Shown piece by piece: positions 1 through 5,250 of a DNA stretch of 7,149 nucleotides. The stretch spans positions 1 through 7,149 of the forward strand of contig DTSC01000407.1 in the NCBI GenBank assembly GCA_012965625.1, written 5' to 3'. Numbering within the stretch: position 1 is the stretch's first letter; the number at the start of each line of letters is the position of its first letter. The position numbers and the translations under genes are program-made. The DNA comes from Flavobacteriales bacterium. Lineage in GTDB: Bacteria > Bacteroidota > Bacteroidia > NORP154. The notes under the pieces were generated by a model that saw only the letters and a list, made by a program, of their open reading frames with translations, was not told the DNA's origin and ran no database searches.

Positions 1-223
1 GTGCATATCCGCCAACACCAATAAAATACAAGCTGTTCTGGCTCCATATACAAAAATCACCCAAATAGGTGTCTGCATGTATCTCAATGGTATCTCCATT
101 TGATACAAGTCCTGCCACATCGCTTGGCTTCGTATAAGTTTGTGCTGGGCCAACAGACCATATTGTAGCATAGGTTACTCCAAAGTAAAGCAGGGATATT
201 ATCGTAAAAACTTTCTTCATCAT
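1..223 (-). CDS. Secreted right-handed beta-helix protein, N-terminal part (runs off the left edge)
   Basis: Reading the minus strand from the ATG at 223 gives 74 codons open to the window edge. The protein starts MMKKVFTIISLLYFGVTYA, a good Sec signal peptide (two Lys, then a hydrophobic core, likely cleavage after the YA at residues 18-19). It continues with a segment containing SVGPAQTYTKPSDVAGLV, NGDTIEI and then a stretch ending in GVGG. This pattern (GP.QTY..PS.V..L...GDTIEI...Y) is the usual N-terminal cap and first coil of secreted right-handed parallel beta-helix (pectate-lyase-like) proteins. The product is probably exported to the periplasm or surface; the substrate cannot be told because the helix body and any active site lie outside the window. 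A second in-frame ATG at 220 is equally possible. No clear Shine-Dalgarno is visible. It is divergent from the glycosyltransferase run. It was found by direct translation, as it is open at the edge. Confidence 0.72.
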   Translation of the reverse strand, partial: MMKKVFTIISLLYFGVTYATIWSVGPAQTYTKPSDVAGLVSNGDTIEIHADTYLGDFCIWSQNSLYFIGVGGYA

Positions 224-408
224 TAATTCTGGTTTAGATAAAAGACGATTAAAAGTAACAATTTATTTGCTCAAAATGGAAATGGGAAATTTTCTGAAAG
301 GCAAGTCTGACAGATTATTTCTAGCCCTTATAGCATATAATGGAAACCTAATTGTAAAAAATGTTAATCAAATAAATTGTTAATTTTGAATAGATTTCAT
401 TAAAAAAC
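224..408. other. Divergent intergenic region
   Basis: These 185 AT-rich bases separate the minus-strand beta-helix gene from the plus-strand glycosyltransferase run, so promoters for both directions should lie here. I see one plausible -7 box for the plus strand (listed separately) and no good TAnnTTTG match for the minus strand. No open frame with recognisable protein similarity, hairpin terminator or RNA gene was found. Confidence 0.5.
381..388 (+). promoter_or_regulatory. Possible Bacteroidota -7 promoter box (TAATTTTG)
   Basis: TAATTTTG matches the Bacteroidota sigma-A -7 consensus TAnnTTTG exactly and ends 20 bases before the ATG at 409. The nearest upstream TTG (352-354) is 26 bases away, longer than the usual spacing of about 19-21, so the -33 element is weak or absent. 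It is a candidate only; short matches like this occur by chance in AT-rich DNA. Confidence 0.3.
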
Positions 409-714
409 ATGATCAGAAATTACTCAATAATTATCCCAGCATATAACGAAGTAGAATCTTTGGGAAACTTACTAAATGATCTCTCAAAACTTGATGGATG
501 CGAACAAATAATTGTTGTAAATGATGGTTCTACAGATTCAATGGGAGATGTTGTAAAAGGAGAAAATGTAAAGCTGATAAACCATGAAGGAAACCGAGGT
601 TATGGAGCCTCTTTAAAAACAGGTATATTGGCAGCTAAGACAGATTACATTATTACTTGTGATGCTGATGGACAACGCACTCCAATAAGCCTAATGAAAA
701 TTGTTGAAGGATGA
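409..714 (+). CDS. Glycosyltransferase family 2, N-terminal fragment (truncated, probably non-functional)
   Basis: This 101-residue product is the nucleotide-sugar-binding half of a GT-A-fold family 2 glycosyltransferase. Visible hallmarks are SIIIPAYNE (residues 6-14), VVNDGSTD (36-43), the HEGNRGYGASLKTGI segment (59-73) and the metal-binding DADGQ (85-89). The frame stops at residue 101, about twelve residues after DADGQ. Family members of this DPM1-like type are normally about 230-320 residues, so the acceptor-binding half, including the catalytic-base region, is missing. No other frame downstream carries the missing part, because a second complete GT2 starts at once (its possible ATG overlaps this TGA as ATGA). 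The sequence up to the stop still aligns with the family, so this looks like a deletion or recombination end, not a simple frameshift. It may still be transcribed as the first gene of the run and couple translation to the next. Listed as a CDS because start and stop are intact; activity is unlikely. Confidence 0.8.
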   Translation: MIRNYSIIIPAYNEVESLGNLLNDLSKLDGCEQIIVVNDGSTDSMGDVVKGENVKLINHEGNRGYGASLKTGILAAKTDYIITCDADGQRTPISLMKIVEG

Positions 715-1454
715 AATATAACGAGTGTCCAACAATGGAAAAGGTTGCCATTATTATTCCTGCCTATAATGAAGAAGATGCTATAGCAGCATTGATTTCC
801 AATATTCACAAAATCTCAGCGAAAGGGAACTATTCTCTTCACCCAATTGTTATAAATGATTGCTCAACTGATAATACGTTCCAAATTGCTTCCGAACTAA
901 ATTGCACTGTATTAAATTTGCCAATTAACCTGGGCATTGGCGGTGCGGTCCAATGCGGATACAAATACGCATATGCCAATGACTATGACTTAGCAGTTAG
1001 AATTGATGGAGATGGCCAACATCCGCCAAAAGAAATAGTCAAACTTATTGAAGCATATGAAAAAGGCAAAAATGACATCCTGATAGGTTCGAGATTTTTG
1101 GATTCAAGCGGGTTCCAATCAAGTATAATTAGACGATTTGGAATCAAATATTTTCAACTATTGATTCGCCTTTTTTCGGGATTAAAAATCACGGACTGCA
1201 CTTCTGGATTTCGGTTACTAAACAAGAAGGTTATGGAATTATCAACTGAATATTACCCTGATGAATATCCAGAACCTGAATCAATTATTTTATTTGTAAA
1301 AAAAGGAATGCGATTAGGGGAGGTTTCTGTTAACATGATAGAAAGACAAGGTGGGATTTCCTCCATCAATTCCTTTGGATCTGTATATTACTTGGTTAAG
1401 GTTAGCTTAGCTATTTTTTTTACTTTTATAAGACTTAACTTTCAAAATAAATAA
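711..1454 (+). CDS. Glycosyltransferase family 2 (DPM1/polyprenyl-phosphate type)
   Basis: A complete GT2 of 247 residues. It shows IIIPAYNEE (14-22), VINDCSTD (47-54), the NLGIGGAVQCG segment (73-83), the metal-binding DGDGQH (99-104), then IGSRF, RRFGIKY, and a C-terminal TDCTSGFR and PDEYPEPE block. The last two are characteristic of the DPM1-like subfamily that sits beside DUF2304 genes. Such enzymes usually transfer a sugar from a nucleotide donor to a polyprenyl phosphate or a nascent glycan on the cytoplasmic face of the membrane. The exact sugar cannot be predicted. Only a weak hydrophobic stretch (about 228-241, LVKVSLAIFFTFIR) is present near the C-terminus, so it is probably peripheral. 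The start at 711 overlaps the stop of the truncated GT2 (ATGA); an in-frame ATG at 735 (MEKVAIIIPAYNEE, 239 residues) fits the family's usual N-terminus better and may be the true start. The DUF2304 gene follows after two bases. Confidence 0.9.
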   Translation: MKYNECPTMEKVAIIIPAYNEEDAIAALISNIHKISAKGNYSLHPIVINDCSTDNTFQIASELNCTVLNLPINLGIGGAVQCGYKYAYANDYDLAVRIDGDGQHPPKEIVKLIEAYEKGKNDILIGSRFLDSSGFQSSIIRRFGIKYFQLLIRLFSGLKITDCTSGFRLLNKKVMELSTEYYPDEYPEPESIILFVKKGMRLGEVSVNMIERQGGISSINSFGSVYYLVKVSLAIFFTFIRLNFQNK

Positions 1455-1456
1455 AC

Positions 1457-1801
1457 ATGGAAAAAATACAGATAATTGCAATTACGGTGAGCCTGTTGTT
1501 CCTTATTTATATTAGCCACCTTATACTAAAAAGAAAATTGCGTGAAGAATATGCAATCATTTGGATTCTAAGCACTTTTATATTGATTCTATTTTCATTT
1601 TGGAGAAATGGACTTCAGATTTTCGCTAAATTATTAGGGGTTGTAGAGGCTCCTAACCTTGTGTTTACAGGAGCTATTTTCGCCATTCTTATTTACCTGC
1701 TTCACTTGTCAATAACCGTATCTAAATTGCAGCAACAAAATAAAACTCTTGCTCAGAAAATGGCTATGTATGAAAAAGAAGACAACCTAGAGAAACAGTA
1801 A
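1457..1801 (+). CDS. DUF2304 domain-containing small membrane protein
   Basis: This 114-residue protein has three hydrophobic segments (about 3-23, 34-49 and 66-86) and a short, charged, Gln/Lys-rich tail with coiled-coil character (about 83-108). The motif LREEYAIIWILST (28-40) and the later LGVVEAPNLVF segment (60-70) match the DUF2304 family, whose genes repeatedly occur directly after DPM1-like GT2 genes. No enzymatic residues are apparent and the biochemical role of the family is not established. A reasonable inference is that it acts as a membrane partner or anchor for the upstream GT2. It starts two bases after that gene's stop, so the two are almost certainly co-transcribed and probably translationally coupled. 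Confidence 0.85.
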   Translation: MEKIQIIAITVSLLFLIYISHLILKRKLREEYAIIWILSTFILILFSFWRNGLQIFAKLLGVVEAPNLVFTGAIFAILIYLLHLSITVSKLQQQNKTLAQKMAMYEKEDNLEKQ

Positions 1802-1831
1802 AGTGATAATAAGCCTAAGGATTTGAGCAAG

Positions 1832-2758
1832 ATGGATTCCCAAAAGCACAATATCAAGATTCCGTATTACACGCGGATAATGAACTGGTACAGAAACTCA
1901 ACTATTTTTTTACCATTCTTCAATCACTTAATCCGTTTAATTCTTCACCTCAAGTGCACAAAAGATAAACATTATATCAACAAAAAATGGAAGGGGAAGG
2001 AAAATGAAATTGAGAAATGGTATAAAGACCGAGATATATTTTTCGGATTCTCCAGTATCCGATCAGGTACAGTTTTTATTGCTAACATTCTTGCCACGGA
2101 AACCAAAAATGCCCACATTGAACACGAAGCCAATATAGATGACTATTGGCATTATCCAAAAGCCATTGGAAACGATGAAGAAGCCTCGAATTATATTAAC
2201 AACTATAGGCTAAAAGAAATACCTACCAGAGCCAATAGAAAATGTACTTATTATGGTGAGGTAAATCCATTTCTAAGATTACACTGTAAGGCAATTAAAA
2301 CTGCCTTACCCAAAGCAAAACTCTTTCATATTGTAAGAGATGGACGGCAAGTGGTACGCTCCATAATGTCAAGGGAAATATTAGGCCGGAAAGACCCGTT
2401 TAAAAATCTCATTTCACCACCCAGCAATGACCCTTATGCTAGAAGATGGAGCAAAATGGAACGATTTGAAAGAGTCTGCTGGCAATGGCAATACGAAAAC
2501 CATTTCATCAGAAACCATGTTCCACATTTCATTCGTTTTGAAGACCTTCTCGTTGATTATGATTACTTTAAAGCAAACCTGCTCGATTACTTAGACATTC
2601 ATATTTCAATGGTTACCTGGAAAAGATATGTTGATCGACCAATAAACATCACACCCAATTACCAAATGGGGCCTTGGGAAACGTGGAGTGACAATGACCA
2701 GAAAATCTATGAGGAATACTGCAGCAAAGAAATGCAACAATACGGTTATTCTATTTAA
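1832..2758 (+). CDS. Sulfotransferase family protein (PAPS-dependent)
   Basis: This 308-residue protein carries both PAPS-binding signatures of the sulfotransferase fold. The 5'-phosphosulfate loop is at about 72-87 (GFSSIRSGTVFIANIL, with the RSGT core). The 3'-phosphate site is at about 166-181 (HIVRDGRQVVRSIMSR), where the Arg and Ser lie eight residues apart, as in characterised sulfotransferases. A conserved FIRFEDLL strand-turn follows at about 233-240. The Trp/Tyr/Lys-rich region near the N-terminus has no signal peptide, so the enzyme is probably cytoplasmic and transfers sulfate from PAPS to a glycan, lipid or other acceptor that cannot be named from sequence. Start choice: the frame can open at TTG 1823, but ATG 1832 is preferred because it is the standard codon and lies 11 bases after AAGG (1817-1820). 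It is the last gene of the plus-strand run, 30 bases after DUF2304, and ends tail to tail with the TPR protein gene. Confidence 0.85.
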   Translation: MDSQKHNIKIPYYTRIMNWYRNSTIFLPFFNHLIRLILHLKCTKDKHYINKKWKGKENEIEKWYKDRDIFFGFSSIRSGTVFIANILATETKNAHIEHEANIDDYWHYPKAIGNDEEASNYINNYRLKEIPTRANRKCTYYGEVNPFLRLHCKAIKTALPKAKLFHIVRDGRQVVRSIMSREILGRKDPFKNLISPPSNDPYARRWSKMERFERVCWQWQYENHFIRNHVPHFIRFEDLLVDYDYFKANLLDYLDIHISMVTWKRYVDRPINITPNYQMGPWETWSDNDQKIYEEYCSKEMQQYGYSI

Positions 2759-2763
2759 AATTC

Positions 2764-4800
2764 CTATTGATCTCTTTGAGCTACGGCCCAATCAAAATTA
2801 TTTTTTGCAAGCTCATAGTTTGGTTTTTGCTGCAAGGCTTTGGAGCAAGCCATTATCGCATTGTCCCATTGCTTAAGCTGATTGTAAGCGGAACAAATAT
2901 TATTATATGCTTCTGGGAAATCCGGTTTTAGCTTAATCGCTTGATAACATGATTCAATGCATTTTTCAAACAATCCAGCTTGATAAAATTCAAGACTTAA
3001 GTTCAGGAAATTATCCGGAGACGGCACCTTAACGAGAGTTTCTATTGGCAAATGCAATCTGGATTTTTGATTTTGACTTAGCAATAAGTACTCACTGGCA
3101 AATGTGTCAGAGGCTATTAAACCAAGCGTTTGATTACAAATACCTTCAAGTTTCCCCCACTGACTAATTGAGGCATATAGTTTCATTAAATTGTGCCTTG
3201 CATTTATATGTCCACTATTTAAATGTATTGATTCCTGGTACATTTTTTCTGCCTTTGAATTTTCTTTTCTTTCAAATAAAAAGTTCCCATAAAAATAATA
3301 CGACTCCGGATTCCCTTTCCCATAATTAATGGCTTTTCGGAAATAACGATCTGCTTTTAATGGTTGATCCATCGCGGCATGAAGCACCCCCAGATTTATA
3401 TGCAAATAATTGTAATATGGGTTCAATTTTAGGGCCATTTCATAGTATTTCAAAGCTTTCTCATAATCCCCTTTTTTCATTTGAGCAAGCCCATAGTTCA
3501 TCAGGCCCCTGCCATTTTTAGGGCTTTTAATTGTAACATCGTACCACAAGGATTCATCCGTTTTCCAAACCTCATTTCGTTTTATTGTACCATATCCATT
3601 TGCAACCAATATAAACGCGCCCACACCAAATAGAAGTAGCGCAATATATTTATTACTGAAGAGTTGAAACCTATATACAAAAATAGCCATGGTGTATACA
3701 ACTGCAAATACCAACCCTACATAAGGGAAAAACACACGGTGATCGTTGATCACTTCAGCCAAAGGAATAACACTTGAGCTAGGAATCAATGCCAAGAAGA
3801 ACCATAGGACTCCAAATCCAATAGGCTGAAGATTCTCTTTTTTTGATGTTGCAAACGCAAGTACCCCCATCAATACAATAAATAGCAAACCACTTATTAC
3901 TCTTATATCTATAACATCAGATATAATGCCCCAATCAGTATCTGCACTAAGCTGGGTAGGTAAGAAAAATGTTTTAAAATAATGCAAAATGACCCAGGGC
4001 TGGGTAGTAAGATAATCAACCCAAGAGTTGCCACCTGGAATCCAAGTTTTTGGAGTCATAAAGGAAACCAGCAAAAACAAAGCTCCACTTACTCCTAAAG
4101 CAAATGCACCCACCAACCAAGACCTTAATAATATGGGGCCCTTTTGTGTAAAATAATTTTTAAAAGAAAAGTTGTGTTCAAATAAAAAGGAGTATACAAT
4201 TAAAATAGGAGCAAACATAGCAGAGGTTGGTTTAATAAGCATTCCTGCTGCAAGAGGCAAAATAAATAGGTATTTCTTATATCCCTTACCCATAATATAT
4301 ATGAGCAAACCCAAAATAATAAAAAGGGTGGAAAAAGAATCCGAGCGCGCACATACATAATTGATTGTTTCTGCATTTGCTGTATGTAATCCATACCAAC
4401 CAACGGCAAACAAAGCAAAATACCTATTCCATTTATGTGCTTTCCCCAGGTTGAAAAGATGAATAAATAAAAAGTACATCAATATCAATTGCACTAAATA
4501 CCCAAGAAAAGTTGTTAGTTGAAAATAAAAAGGAACCAAGCCTTCACCCAACCAGTAATCCACTGCATAAGACAAGGTTAACAAAGGCCGATATTGTCTA
4601 TTTGTAGGAAGAGAACTTTTTGTTTCTGGGTTGGTAAAAAACTCAATAAAATTCCCAATGTCTCTAATGTACACATTGGTTACTATGGTATGAGAATCAT
4701 CAAAATGAAATCCATTGTCAAAATGATCCCAATAGACAAAAACAACGGAGAACAGTACCAGCAAGCCTCCCAAAACCAACCTTAATTCACTTTTTCTCAT
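2764..4800 (-). CDS. Polytopic membrane protein with C-terminal TPR repeats (TMTC-like, putative GT-C glycosyltransferase)
   Basis: A 678-residue protein in two parts. Residues 1-405 hold about ten hydrophobic segments (for example 8-24, 93-115, 153-170, 229-248, 303-318, 326-345, 356-375 and 387-402). Residues about 430-670 are a TPR array; clear units are 431-464 (GLMNYGLAQMKKGDYEKALKYYEMALKLNP core), 465-498, 499-532, 595-628 and 629-662. The first periplasmic loop has an acidic pair, D34-D35, in FHFDDSH, followed by RQYRPLLTLSYA (68-79), then CARSD (150-154) and ENDHR-like INDHRVFFPYVG (351-362). This layout matches the TMTC family of GT-C enzymes, which in animals use dolichyl-phosphate-mannose to O-mannosylate proteins. 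The bacterial homologues are mostly uncharacterised. By inference, it may use a polyprenyl-linked sugar to modify an exported acceptor, with the TPRs outside the membrane. It starts at ATG 4800 and stops five bases from the sulfotransferase stop, so it is transcribed towards the glycosyltransferase run. Confidence 0.82.
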   Translation of the reverse strand: MRKSELRLVLGGLLVLFSVVFVYWDHFDNGFHFDDSHTIVTNVYIRDIGNFIEFFTNPETKSSLPTNRQYRPLLTLSYAVDYWLGEGLVPFYFQLTTFLGYLVQLILMYFLFIHLFNLGKAHKWNRYFALFAVGWYGLHTANAETINYVCARSDSFSTLFIILGLLIYIMGKGYKKYLFILPLAAGMLIKPTSAMFAPILIVYSFLFEHNFSFKNYFTQKGPILLRSWLVGAFALGVSGALFLLVSFMTPKTWIPGGNSWVDYLTTQPWVILHYFKTFFLPTQLSADTDWGIISDVIDIRVISGLLFIVLMGVLAFATSKKENLQPIGFGVLWFFLALIPSSSVIPLAEVINDHRVFFPYVGLVFAVVYTMAIFVYRFQLFSNKYIALLLFGVGAFILVANGYGTIKRNEVWKTDESLWYDVTIKSPKNGRGLMNYGLAQMKKGDYEKALKYYEMALKLNPYYNYLHINLGVLHAAMDQPLKADRYFRKAINYGKGNPESYYFYGNFLFERKENSKAEKMYQESIHLNSGHINARHNLMKLYASISQWGKLEGICNQTLGLIASDTFASEYLLLSQNQKSRLHLPIETLVKVPSPDNFLNLSLEFYQAGLFEKCIESCYQAIKLKPDFPEAYNNICSAYNQLKQWDNAIMACSKALQQKPNYELAKNNFDWAVAQRDQ

Positions 4801-4914
4801 ATCAATAATAGGTTGAAAATAAAATTAATTACATAACCAAATAGAAAGATACTTTGTTTGTATAACCGTTTTGCCTTATATATTACAATAAGTGTTCTGT
4901 AAAATATAAAATAA
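4801..4914. other. AT-rich spacer, likely promoter region of the TPR protein
   Basis: These 114 very AT-rich bases lie upstream of the minus-strand TPR/GT-C gene and next to the flippase remnant. They must hold the promoter of the TPR gene unless it is read from further upstream, but I find no exact minus-strand TAnnTTTG box. All frames contain many stops and no conserved protein segment. One edge of the proposed rearrangement probably falls here. Confidence 0.4.
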
Positions 4915-5250
4915 TATACTCTAAAAAAAATAACAGGGGTATTTTCAAAGATGGTTGTAATACTCGTTTGGAATTGGTTTTTTGGTCCATGTTCTTTTAT
5001 TTCCAGGTGGGGTTTTACTTTTGCAATTGGTACATCATTGTGGATTCTTGTCATTTTCGCACCTGAAGGCATTGGTGTACGCGAAGGCGTTCTTTTTGCA
5101 TTTCTGATGCTATGTGGATTGGAAGTACCTGTAGCTACAAGTATCTCCATTGCAAGCCGCTTGTGGTTTTTATGCGGTGAGTTCTTTATCTTTTTTCTGG
5201 GCTTGATATTAAAAGAAAAAATAAGTAAACCCCACATTATGAAATATTAA
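4915..5250 (+). pseudogene. Flippase-like / LPG_synthase_TM (UPF0104) membrane protein, C-terminal remnant
   Basis: The frame is open from just after a TAA at 4912-4914 and has its first ATG at 4951, giving 99 residues from there. Counting from that ATG, it carries FAPEGIGVREGVLFAFL (residues 36-52), then a segment ending SRLWFLCGEFFIFFLGLIL (about 69-87). The (P/E)GGIGVRE motif followed by a Ser-Arg-Leu-Trp transmembrane helix is the C-terminal signature of the lysylphosphatidylglycerol synthase transmembrane / UPF0104 family. These are polytopic proteins of about 300 or more residues, often found in glycolipid or polysaccharide loci. Here about two thirds of the protein is missing, and no room exists for it between this point and the TPR gene on the other strand. 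The remaining part has no internal stops or frameshifts, so the truncation may be recent or the peptide may still be made. Its stop overlaps that of the S74 gene (TTAA). Confidence 0.68.

Noticed and set aside
711..800. Readthrough or frameshift restoring the first GT2 past its TGA
   Set aside because: Continuing the same frame past TGA gives no GT2-like sequence and soon stops. The neighbouring frame encodes the separate, complete GT2.
2606..2876. Two short ORFs spanning the convergent junction of sulfotransferase and TPR genes
   Set aside because: Both overlap the conserved ends of well-supported genes and show no recognisable domain.
4172..4418. Short ORFs on both strands inside the TPR/GT-C gene
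   Set aside because: The main frame is continuous and matches a known architecture. These small frames show no family motifs.
4846..4860. Possible plus-strand promoter (ATACTTTGTTTG) upstream of the flippase remnant
   Set aside because: It has one base too few between TA and TTTG for the TAnnTTTG consensus and no suitable -33 partner, so it is not supported.
4797..5237. 146-codon minus-strand ORF overlapping the TPR gene start by four bases
   Set aside because: It is antisense to the flippase-like remnant, whose plus-strand frame has clear family motifs. The minus product is Lys/Pro/Asn-rich without recognisable domains, so it is a shadow frame.
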